Shown one piece after another: positions 1-8,360 of a stretch of DNA of 35,647 nucleotides. Both the position numbers and the translations under genes were made by a program. Source of the DNA: Deltaproteobacteria bacterium (GTDB lineage: Bacteria; Desulfobacterota; Binatia; UTPRO1); assembly GCA_029262315.1 (NCBI GenBank), contig JAJCZP010000186.1, forward strand, positions 1 to 35,647. The letters are read 5' to 3'. The notes beneath the pieces were generated by a model. It was not told the DNA's origin and searched no databases. It was given only the letters and a program-made list of their open reading frames with translations. The stretch's first letter is position 1; the number at the start of each line of letters is the position of its first letter.

Positions 1-117
1 TATCCACGCCCGCGCGGTATCTATTGGGACCTGCTGAAGGCCGCGGAGATCGAGGCCATTCCCGCCCTGCGCAAGCGCCTGAAACAGGGAACGCCGAACC
101 TGTCCCGCCGCGTCTGA
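1..117 (+). CDS. C-terminal end of an unidentified protein (partial)
   Basis: Frame 1 is open from the window edge to a TGA at 115-117 and gives the last 38 residues of a protein that starts outside the window. The tail contains YWDLLKAAEIEAIPALRKR and ends in SRRV, a basic, probably helical end. I recognise no family from so short a piece. It converges on the minus-strand DUF2203 gene with 48 bases between. The reading is supported only by an open frame with codon use like its neighbours, so moderate confidence. Confidence 0.5.
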   Translation, partial: YPRPRGIYWDLLKAAEIEAIPALRKRLKQGTPNLSRRV

Positions 118-119
118 GT

Positions 120-136
120 CCCCGGGCCGCACGGGG
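120..136 (+). terminator. Possible terminator hairpin after the partial gene
   Basis: A 5-bp GC stem, CCCCG (120-124) with CGGGG (132-136) around a 7-base loop, begins two bases after the TGA of the partial gene and lies between convergent genes. No T-run follows, so an intrinsic terminator is only a guess from position. Confidence 0.25.
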
Positions 137-165
137 CGAGATCGGTCACAGCAGGGGGAATCGCG

Positions 166-579
166 TCACTGCATGGGGGGAATGTCGCCGTCCGAGATGG
201 CTCGACGGCCCGAGAAACCCTCATCGGGCGTATGCCAGTAGGCCACCGCTTTCTCGCCATACTGCCAGCACAGTAACACGCGGGTGCCATCGATCTCGGT
301 CGGGAAATCGACCAACCCGAGGTCGATGCCCTTGAACTGGCAGCCCAGGCTCTCCACCTCGCCCACGCTGCCCTCGATCTCCCGAACGGACGGCTCGAGA
401 TCGGGTCGGAGCCGCAGGACCTCGGCGGTCGTGTGGGGCCCCGTCCCGGCCTCGTCTCCCATGTCCTGGAGGGCGACCCGGACGGTTCGCGCTGCCCGCT
501 GCATGCGCTCTACGAGCATCTCGAGCCTCGGAATCAAGGCATTGGCATCATCGACCGTGAAGTGCCTTTCGTCGTCCAC
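166..579 (-). CDS. DUF2203 domain-containing protein
   Basis: A 137-residue protein of the DUF2203 family, whose function is not established. The recognisable parts are the N-terminal FTVDDANALIPRLEMLVERM helix and the C-terminal signature GTRVLLCWQYGEKAVAYWH followed by a DEGFSGR box, which is strongly conserved in this family. I chose the GTG start at 579 because AGGA sits eight bases upstream and the family begins close to the FTVDDAN segment. An in-frame ATG at 630 has no clear ribosome binding site and adds 17 atypical residues. It is transcribed away from lon, with about 120 bases between the two starts that must hold both promoters. No predicted partner or pathway. Confidence 0.85.
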   Translation of the reverse strand: MDDERHFTVDDANALIPRLEMLVERMQRAARTVRVALQDMGDEAGTGPHTTAEVLRLRPDLEPSVREIEGSVGEVESLGCQFKGIDLGLVDFPTEIDGTRVLLCWQYGEKAVAYWHTPDEGFSGRRAISDGDIPPMQ

Positions 580-646
580 CAGGGAAATCCTAAAGAGTTT
601 CGCGGATCCTGTCGAGATTCTACCGGGCATCCTGCGGCCATCGGGG

Positions 647-675
647 TTGTCGGGGTATGCCTCCTGTACTATTTT
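647..675 (+). promoter_or_regulatory. Likely sigma-70 promoter of lon
   Basis: TTGTCG (647-652) and TATTTT (670-675) are separated by exactly 17 bases, and the predicted start of transcription (about 682) lies some 18 bases before the lon ATG. Each box matches four of six consensus bases. No sigma-32-type heat-shock sequence was seen here. Confidence 0.5.
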
Positions 676-699
676 TCGAGCCTGACGCGGGGGTTGGCG

Positions 700-3144
<2,445 letters not shown>

Positions 3145-3211
3145 GAAACTTCGGCCCGGCAGAAATTGCCGGCTCGGCACGCCAGCCTCCATCGTTCCGG
3201 CCGTTTGCGAG

Positions 3212-3227
3212 CGGCATCGCCTTTGCT
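3212..3227 (+). promoter_or_regulatory. Predicted sigma-54 promoter of the unknown gene at 3254
   Basis: CGGCATCGCCTTTGCT has GG and GC separated by ten bases and matches the GGCA[T/C]-N6-TTGCT form of the four promoters in the flagellar locus. Transcription would start near 3238, just before the GGAGGAG ribosome binding site (3241-3247) of the downstream gene. It differs from consensus in the first base (C for T). Confidence 0.65.
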
Positions 3228-3253
3228 TCCTTCCACCACGGGAGGAGCCAACC

Positions 3254-4066
3254 GTGCGTATCGAACCCGAACAGCAGATCGCTGCGCGAGCGCGTCAGCC
3301 CGAGAGCAGCCGCAGCGTAGACAAAGGCTTTGCGTCGACGCTCACGGCCGCACGAGATGCCAGTACCGCCGGACCACCGACCGTCGATCCAAACCGCCCG
3401 GCGGCCGAGCAGTGGGGCCAGTGGGGTCAGGGAGCAACGCCGGCTGGCTTCGGCCCTGCCCCCGAGTCCGCGCAGTTCGCGCATCACCCGACCGGCCCAG
3501 ACGCCGGAGCCCATCCGCTGAACTCGCGAGGGAATACGGTCGCCAATCCCGCGTTCACGGTTCCAGGCTACACGACCCGCGGAACGCCGGTCCCGCCAGG
3601 CTTCTACAACCTCGCCTACTACAATCAGTACCTCGCGGAAGGCGGCACCCCGCTGGTCGGGTTTGACGCCCACGATCCCGCGAACGGCTCACTCACTGAT
3701 GTCTACGGGTCGTTTGGGGACGGACGCGAACGCGCAACGAGTTTCGTAAACGGCCTCATCGGCGCCGAGGGAGCAACACCCCAAGCGGCTGCGACCGTTG
3801 TGGCGCTGGAAACAGCGGCCGGTTCCGCGCGTGCGCCAATCGCGACAGAACAGGCCGCCGCATCCGTGGCCGCCGAGCCAACTCGAGCGCCGGCCCCGGC
3901 TGCGCCCGACCCTGCTCGCGAGCCGGTCGTGCCCTCGGCGAGCGCTGCGACATCCAACGATACGCCGACGGCGATCGATGCGAGGACACTGCTGACCGAT
4001 ACCGCTCAGCAGGCCGCGCGTCTGGCACTCCAAACACTCCTCGACGATCTCCTGAGCATCGCGTAG
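3254..4066 (+). CDS. Unknown cysteine-free protein under a flagellar-type sigma-54 promoter
   Basis: I do not recognise this 270-residue protein. The start is the GTG at 3254, six bases after GGAGGAG. It has no signal peptide, no membrane segment and no cysteine. Residues 1-95 are low in complexity with an EQWGQWGQG segment. Residues about 97-139 form an aromatic core (AFTVPGYTTRG, then PPGFYNLAYYNQYLAEGGTP). Residues 175-240 are an Ala/Pro-rich linker, and 241-270 form a predicted helical tail (ARTLLTDTAQQAARLALQTL). A sigma-54 promoter like those of the flagellar genes lies just upstream, so the inference is a flagellum-related product, perhaps an export substrate: the hook, hook-junction, FliK and FlgD proteins here are also cysteine-free. 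It is monocistronic and converges on the phosphatase gene. The coding call is firm, the function open. Confidence 0.8.
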   Translation: MRIEPEQQIAARARQPESSRSVDKGFASTLTAARDASTAGPPTVDPNRPAAEQWGQWGQGATPAGFGPAPESAQFAHHPTGPDAGAHPLNSRGNTVANPAFTVPGYTTRGTPVPPGFYNLAYYNQYLAEGGTPLVGFDAHDPANGSLTDVYGSFGDGRERATSFVNGLIGAEGATPQAAATVVALETAAGSARAPIATEQAAASVAAEPTRAPAPAAPDPAREPVVPSASAATSNDTPTAIDARTLLTDTAQQAARLALQTLLDDLLSIA

Positions 4067-4072
4067 CGGTTC

Positions 4073-4115
4073 CGGAACACGGGGCACTGGGTCGAACCCG
4101 GGGCGCCGTGTTCCG
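4073..4115. terminator. Bidirectional terminator-like hairpin between convergent genes
   Basis: A perfect 10-bp inverted repeat, CGGAACACGG (4073-4082) and CCGTGTTCCG (4106-4115), encloses a smaller GGGT/ACCC stem. It starts seven bases after the stop of the unknown gene and ends 12 bases before the stop of the opposing phosphatase gene. The place and stem strength suit a two-way terminator, though T-runs are missing on both sides. Confidence 0.55.
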
Positions 4116-4127
4116 TCCGACCGCGCC

Positions 4128-4796
4128 TCACGACGCGCGGCGCGGAAGTCCGTATCGCACGAGGTCGAGCAGTTCGCGAGGCGCTGCTATCGTCACGTCC
4201 GGGTGGCTCTCGACGACAGCGCTCCCGTTGAAGCCCCAGCGGACGCCGCACGTGGCCACCCCGGCAGCGCGACCGGTCGCCACATCGACCGCCGAATCGC
4301 CAATCATCAGGGTGGCGGCCGCCGGCACGTGAGTCTCCGCAATGAGCGACAGGAGCCCCGCCGGGTCCGGCTTCTTGACCGGCAGGGAGTCACCTCCGAT
4401 CAACCGGGGAAAGCGCTCGGCCAGCCTCAGGCCGTTGACGATCGTGTGGCTCATGTCCGCCGGCTTGTTGGTGAGTACGGAACACTGCGCCCCTTCGGCC
4501 ACGAGTGCATCGATGACTGGCCAAAGACCATCGTACACGGCGGCGTGGTCGAGGAGGTGCTCCCGGTACCACGGCATGAAGACCGCCACCGCCTCGTCCA
4601 GACGATGGGCATGCGTCGCGCCGAGCGCGCGCTCGACCAGCGTCCGGGCCCCCTGCCCCACGTAGCCCCAAAGGGTACGCGGGTCTTCGCGCGGTAGGCC
4701 GATCGACATCAGCGCGACATTGACAGCCTCAGCAAGGTCGTCCTTGGTATCAACGAGCGTGCCGTCGAGATCGAAGACGAGGTGCCGAAACATCAT
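4128..4796 (-). CDS. HAD-superfamily phosphatase, phosphoglycolate phosphatase-like
   Basis: A 222-residue haloacid dehalogenase hydrolase, cytoplasmic. Motif I is FDLDGTLVDT at the N-terminus (nucleophile is the first Asp), motif II is CSVLTNKP, the conserved lysine lies in LPVKKPDP, and motif III is MIGDSAVDVATGRAAG. A helical cap lies between motifs I and II, as in the Gph/PGP subfamily. The likely reaction is removal of phosphate from 2-phosphoglycolate or another small phosphate ester; the exact substrate cannot be read from sequence. The ATG at 4796 is directly followed by a second ATG (4793); a GTG at 4841 would add 15 residues. No good ribosome binding site favours one. It lies downstream of the iron-sulfur carrier gene on the same strand and may share its transcript. 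Confidence 0.88.
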   Translation of the reverse strand: MMFRHLVFDLDGTLVDTKDDLAEAVNVALMSIGLPREDPRTLWGYVGQGARTLVERALGATHAHRLDEAVAVFMPWYREHLLDHAAVYDGLWPVIDALVAEGAQCSVLTNKPADMSHTIVNGLRLAERFPRLIGGDSLPVKKPDPAGLLSLIAETHVPAAATLMIGDSAVDVATGRAAGVATCGVRWGFNGSAVVESHPDVTIAAPRELLDLVRYGLPRRAS

Positions 4797-4901
4797 ACAG
4801 GACCGCAAGCCCGGGCCCACGCGCACGATGGAGCGCCCCACGGAATCCCAAGCTGCCCCGGGCCCGAAGCACTCGCGCTGACGTGCGGGTTGGGCGGTGC
4901 T

Positions 4902-5270
4902 TCAGACCGCGAACGAGCTACCGCAACCGCACAGTCGTGCGGCCTTCGGATTCTTGAACTTGAACCCGGCGCCGTGCAGGCCGCTCACATAGTCGAGCAC
5001 GGTACCCTCGAGATACTCACGTGCCGCCCCGTCCACGACGACTTTGACGTCGTCCGCGGCGCCATCGAGTACGATGATGTCGTCATCCTTCGCCTGATCG
5101 TCGAACGCCATCGTGTAGGAGTACCCCGAGCAGCCATCGGGAGCGACGCCGACCCGCAACGCATGCCGCGGCCCGAACGATTCGCGCTCGCGCGCCTTCC
5201 GTACCGCCTCCACCGCGTCACCGGTCAGGGTGATGATCACCGTAGCGTCTGTCGATCCCTGCTCTTCCAT
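4902..5270 (-). CDS. A-type iron-sulfur cluster carrier (IscA/ErpA/HesB family)
   Basis: A 122-residue A-type carrier, which receives Fe-S clusters from a scaffold and passes them to target proteins. The three cluster-binding cysteines are present: one in APDGCSGYSY and two in the C-terminal CGCGSSF. The family core starts at VIITLTGDAVEAV, after about ten extra residues. The ATG at 5270 lies directly downstream of a well-spaced sigma-70 promoter, and the predicted transcript would start at or next to the ATG, so it may be leaderless. A GTG within ATVIITL is another possible start. No isc or suf genes are near, and the neighbouring flagellar activator ends 52 bases upstream. Which of IscA, ErpA or SufA it equals is not decidable here. 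Confidence 0.9.
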   Translation of the reverse strand: MEEQGSTDATVIITLTGDAVEAVRKARERESFGPRHALRVGVAPDGCSGYSYTMAFDDQAKDDDIIVLDGAADDVKVVVDGAAREYLEGTVLDYVSGLHGAGFKFKNPKAARLCGCGSSFAV

Positions 5271-5276
5271 ATCTCT

Positions 5277-5305
5277 ATGGTACGTTCGACCACACCTCGA
5301 GTCAA
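5277..5305 (-). promoter_or_regulatory. Sigma-70 promoter of the iron-sulfur carrier gene
   Basis: On the minus strand TTGACT (5300-5305) and TACCAT (5277-5282) are separated by 17 bases; -35 matches five of six bases and -10 four of six. The ATG lies only six bases after the -10 box, leaving almost no leader. It separates this gene from the flagellar activator transcript upstream. Confidence 0.5.
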
Positions 5306-5322
5306 CGTGCGTCCTCGCCGGC

Positions 5323-6453
5323 CTACAATCGGGGAGACGTCACCCCGATTTCTCGCAGCGGCTCCAAAGCCCGCGCCGTTCGGGCCGTTTTCGCCAGCAG
5401 ATCGAGCCCCAACCGACCGGCCTCACGCTTGCGTTTCAGCTTCTCGAGCAACGTTGTACGGTTCAGGTGCAACAATCTCGCGGCCTCCTTCTTGTTCCCA
5501 CCGCTGATGTCGAGTGCTCGCGCGATCATGCGATCCTCGATGGATTCCATCTCGTTGTAGAAATCGATTCCCTGCGCACCAAAATCCCATGGCGGCGTCG
5601 CCCACCCGTGCAGCCCCATCCCGCTACCGCGCTCGCGCACCTTCGCGGGCAGATCCTCGGCACGAATGATTCCGTTCCCAGAGCCGAGTACGATCGTCTG
5701 CTCGAGGAGATTCTTGAGTTCGCGCACGTTCCCCGGCCACTGGTAAGCGGTGAGAAAGCCCATGGCCTCCTCACTGACCTCAACTCGAGGCAGCCCCTTA
5801 CTCAGGTGGAAGTCCTTGAGGAACGACTCGACCAGAAGCGGAACGTCCTCGCGACGATCACGCAGGGCCGGCATCTCGATCGGCACGACGCGCAGGCGAT
5901 AGTAAAGATCCTCGCGAAAACTCCGGTCCCGAACGGCCTCTTCCAGATCCTTGTTCGTCGCCGCGACGATCCTGGCGTCGACGGACTGCGTCTGCATGCC
6001 ACCGACAGACTCGAACATGCCGTTCTCGAGCACCCGCAGCAGCTTCACCTGCAGTTTCGGCGTCATGTCACCGATCTCGTCGAGAAAGATCGTGCCACGG
6101 TCGGCGAGCTTGAAGCGCCCCGTACGCGCACAGACGGCGCCCGTGAAGGCCCCACGCTCGTGCCCGAACATCTCGCTTTCCAAGAGCTCTTCAGGGATGG
6201 CTCCACAATGCACTGGCACGAGCCGCTCGGCGTGTCGCCGGCTCTGCGCATGGAGCGCCTGCGCTACCAGCTCTTTGCCGGTACCGCTCTCGCCGGTGAT
6301 CAGCACGGTGACCGAGGTCGGGGCGACGCGCCGGATGATCTCGTAGACCGCCTGCATACGCGCGTGCCGACCGATGAGCCCCGCGAAGCCGGTGGGCACC
6401 GGCTCGCTCGTGCTGTCACTCACCATCCCCTGCATCTCGTAGCCCTGGTCCAT
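5323..6453 (-). CDS. FleQ-like sigma-54-dependent flagellar activator without receiver domain
   Basis: A 376-residue AAA+ activator of sigma-54 RNA polymerase. Only about 24 residues precede the AAA+ module (FAGLIGRHARMQAVYEIIRR), so there is no receiver or other sensory domain. Walker A is GESGTGKE at 54-61, the sigma-54 contact loop is GAFTGA at 101-106, and Walker B is TIFLDE at 121-126. The C-terminal Fis-type helix-turn-helix reads GGNKKEAARLLHLNRTTLLE, close in style to FleQ/FlrA. A tail of about 30 residues follows. The ATG at 6453 is chosen because GGAGG lies five bases upstream; the longer frame to 6501 covers the gene's own promoter. Placed after fliW at the end of the flagellar locus, it is the obvious activator of the sigma-54 promoters found here. 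It could equally be named flrC-like. Confidence 0.92.
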   Translation of the reverse strand: MDQGYEMQGMVSDSTSEPVPTGFAGLIGRHARMQAVYEIIRRVAPTSVTVLITGESGTGKELVAQALHAQSRRHAERLVPVHCGAIPEELLESEMFGHERGAFTGAVCARTGRFKLADRGTIFLDEIGDMTPKLQVKLLRVLENGMFESVGGMQTQSVDARIVAATNKDLEEAVRDRSFREDLYYRLRVVPIEMPALRDRREDVPLLVESFLKDFHLSKGLPRVEVSEEAMGFLTAYQWPGNVRELKNLLEQTIVLGSGNGIIRAEDLPAKVRERGSGMGLHGWATPPWDFGAQGIDFYNEMESIEDRMIARALDISGGNKKEAARLLHLNRTTLLEKLKRKREAGRLGLDLLAKTARTARALEPLREIGVTSPRL

Positions 6454-6507
6454 GCTGCCTCCTCGCTCGCTTGATCGCCGACACCCGTGTCGGTGGATCA
6501 CTGAGAG

Positions 6508-6523
6508 AGCAAGGCAAGTGCCA
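6508..6523 (-). promoter_or_regulatory. Predicted sigma-54 promoter of the activator gene
   Basis: The minus strand reads TGGCACTTGCCTTGCT, with GG and GC exactly ten bases apart, the closest match to the -24/-12 consensus in the window. Transcription would start near 6498, giving a leader of about 45 bases before the ATG at 6453. It implies that the activator gene is itself sigma-54 dependent. Confidence 0.75.
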
Positions 6524-6584
6524 AAAGCCCGACCCGGCCCGAAGAGACGAGGTCAACTCCTAGACACCTAGAATGTCAGGGAAA

Positions 6585-6600
6585 TGGGCATTGCCGCCCA
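6585..6600 (-). terminator. Weak terminator-like hairpin after fliW
   Basis: On the minus strand TGGGC and GCCCA form a 5-bp stem around six bases and are followed by TTT. It sits about 75 bases after the fliW stop and before the activator's promoter. The stem is short, so low confidence. Confidence 0.25.
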
Positions 6601-6675
6601 GCAACGCCAGCAAGGCCCATCTGTACAACCTTGTGCGCCACTGGCCAAAAATCGACGGCCGAGGCGCCGCGGGAG

Positions 6676-7179
6676 TCAGCGTTCCGTCTCGTGCTCCGCT
6701 GGCAGCTCCAGCACGGGGTAGCGGGAGTCCAGTTTCACGCCTTCGACGATGAGTTGCCGTGCGCGACGCGTACGCATGTCCACAACGACCGGAGCCATGA
6801 GGTTGACAGTCATCGCCCGTGGGTCCGACGGAATAGTGACGATGACGAAGAGAGCGACATCCCTCTCCTCCACCTCGAGGACCCGCGCGGCAAGCGCGAG
6901 CGGTGGCTCGTACCCGGCCACCAGCTCTGCTGGATTGGCGATCGCAAACCCTAGCTCGGGGTCATCGAGTGAGAGGAGCCACTTGAACGGTGACCCCGGA
7001 CGGTGTTCCAGAATCACGAAGCGTCGATCCATCGGAAAACCGATCGGGCCCTGCGGGAATTGGAGCACGCTGTCCGCAGACACTACGAACGTGCCGAATC
7101 GTTGCGACACGACGTCGATGGTCTCCTGGTCAGCCAGCGGGGCAACGATAGCCGTCAAGTCTTCAGCTGCGTCTTCCAT
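6676..7179 (-). CDS. fliW: Flagellar assembly factor FliW
   Basis: A 167-residue FliW protein. In bacteria where it has been studied, FliW binds flagellin and, when flagellin is exported, is freed to bind CsrA and stop it repressing flagellin translation. Family features include the segment SVLQFPQGPIGFPMDRRFVI, the SPFKWLLSLDDPELGFAI box and the C-terminal NLMAPVVVDMRTRRARQLIV stretch. The N-terminus carries about 20 residues before the usual family start (IDVVSQRFGTFVV). The ATG at 7179 overlaps the end of csrA by 17 bases; its GGAGG lies inside csrA, so the two are probably translationally coupled. A TTG at 7182 is an alternative start. The flagellin partner is not encoded in this window. 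Confidence 0.95.
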   Translation of the reverse strand: MEDAAEDLTAIVAPLADQETIDVVSQRFGTFVVSADSVLQFPQGPIGFPMDRRFVILEHRPGSPFKWLLSLDDPELGFAIANPAELVAGYEPPLALAARVLEVEERDVALFVIVTIPSDPRAMTVNLMAPVVVDMRTRRARQLIVEGVKLDSRYPVLELPAEHETER

Positions 7180-7411
7180 CAACGTACACCTCCCACGCGG
7201 CGGCCGCGTCGGTCAGACTTCCGGGGTCGGGAAGTCGAGCCTGAGCATTCTGCCCTTCCACGACTCGGAAAATCTCCTCGCGAAAGATGCGGATCTCCGC
7301 CGGTGCGGCAAACCCGAGCCGCACCTGCCCTCCTCGCACCTCCAGCACCTGCACACTCACATCATCACCGATGCGAATCCGCTCGCCGACCTTGCGTGTC
7401 AACACCAGCAT
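7163..7411 (-). CDS. csrA: Carbon storage/translational regulator CsrA
   Basis: An 82-residue CsrA, an RNA-binding dimer that blocks ribosome binding at GGA motifs of target messages. The N-terminus MLVLTRKVGERIRIGDDVSV matches the family, with RNA-binding residues L4 and R6 and the later IFREEIF segment that contains R44. A C-terminal tail of about 25 residues, longer than in E. coli (61 residues in total), ends in WEVYVDGRRS and overlaps fliW. The start is fixed by AGGAGG five bases before the ATG. The gene follows flgL by 24 bases and is therefore likely expressed with the late flagellar genes. The GGA in its own ribosome binding site could allow self-repression. Confidence 0.97.
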   Translation of the reverse strand: MLVLTRKVGERIRIGDDVSVQVLEVRGGQVRLGFAAPAEIRIFREEIFRVVEGQNAQARLPDPGSLTDAAAAWEVYVDGRRS

Positions 7412-7435
7412 GCCGCCCTCCTAGCGTCAGCTGCC

Positions 7436-8356
7436 TCATAGCCGAACGAAATCCAGAATGTTCGTGGCGAGCAGAGCTTGCCCCGCCGTCAGGGTCACCT
7501 CGAGCGCGTTCTGCAGCTGCGCCAGCTCGATCAACACCTGGGTCAGGTCCGCATCCTCGATCTCACCTTGCCGAGTCCGAGCGCCGACGATGGCGTCACG
7601 CATCTCCCCGTCACGGGTATTGAGACGCCCCAAACGACCGCCCACGCTCGCCCGCTCCTGGCGTGCCCCTTCGCTCGCGGCCTCGACATTGTCGATCGCC
7701 GCGATGATCCCGGTTCCGGGAGTGTCGACGTCGTTGTTCCGCAGGGCCGTCGTCAGCTGATGCACGGCGAGAATCGCGTCATCGAAGACCTGGTCGCCCG
7801 GAGTCGTCAACCGCACCAACTGGTCGGCCGCGGTCTGAATCGAGAACGGATCGGTCGGACCCGAGTACGTACTCCCGTTGACGTCCGGATCGTATGCGGG
7901 ATCGTCGAACCCGACGAACGGCGGAGTCCCCCGGGCGAGCCCGCCGAAGACATGCCGGCCGGCAACCGTCGTGTTACCCAGGCTGAGAAGTGCGCGTTCG
8001 ATCTGCTCGCTCTCCTCGGCCGCCGTCGCACGGCTCTCCGCGGTGTGTACGCCGCCCGAGAACGTCACCGCGAGTTCCTTGGCCCGTGTCAGTAGCGCAT
8101 GCACCTCGTCAAGCGCCGCATCCTCTGCACCGAGCACTGCCCGCCCGAACCCAACCCCGTCCAGCAACGACTCGAGCCTGCGGGTCTCGGCGCGAAACCC
8201 GTTCACGAGCGCGGTCCCGACTGGATCGTCGCTCGCAGCCTGCAATCGCTTCTGCGAGCTCACGACCGCCTGTGTGTGCACCAACTCGGATTGTAGCCGC
8301 GAGGTGTTCGCGCTGAGGACACGCACGAGCGCGCTCTGTGTCACGCGTTGAATCAT
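7436..8356 (-). CDS. flgL: Flagellar hook-filament junction protein FlgL (HAP3)
   Basis: A 306-residue FlgL, the second of two junction proteins between hook and filament, exported by the flagellar type III system. The N-terminus MIQRVTQSALVRVLSANTS and following helices (LQSELVHTQAVVSSQKRLQA) form the flagellin-like D0/D1 region with the SDDP turn. The C-terminal helix (LTQVLIELAQLQNALEVTL ending in NILDFVRL) completes it. The central part is short and Gly/Asp-rich. The ATG at 8356 has AGG seven bases upstream and follows the flgK stop by four bases; the long in-frame extension to 8662 is antisense-like sequence inside flgK. No cysteine, as usual for exported axial proteins. It lies in the flgM-flgN-flgK-flgL-csrA-fliW unit. 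Confidence 0.96.
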   Translation of the reverse strand: MIQRVTQSALVRVLSANTSRLQSELVHTQAVVSSQKRLQAASDDPVGTALVNGFRAETRRLESLLDGVGFGRAVLGAEDAALDEVHALLTRAKELAVTFSGGVHTAESRATAAEESEQIERALLSLGNTTVAGRHVFGGLARGTPPFVGFDDPAYDPDVNGSTYSGPTDPFSIQTAADQLVRLTTPGDQVFDDAILAVHQLTTALRNNDVDTPGTGIIAAIDNVEAASEGARQERASVGGRLGRLNTRDGEMRDAIVGARTRQGEIEDADLTQVLIELAQLQNALEVTLTAGQALLATNILDFVRL

Positions 8357-8360
8357 CCCA

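Noticed and set aside
433-699. N-terminal extension of the lon frame
   Set aside because: It crosses the divergent DUF2203 gene and the likely lon promoter; Lon family similarity starts shortly after 700.
3156-3172. CCGGC/GCCGG stem after lon as a terminator
   Set aside because: Only five base pairs with a 7-base loop and no T-run; too weak to report as a feature.
5230-6474. Long plus-strand open frame (414 codons) opposite the activator gene
   Set aside because: Antisense to all activator motifs; the translated sequence is Arg/His/Leu-rich and looks like a shadow.
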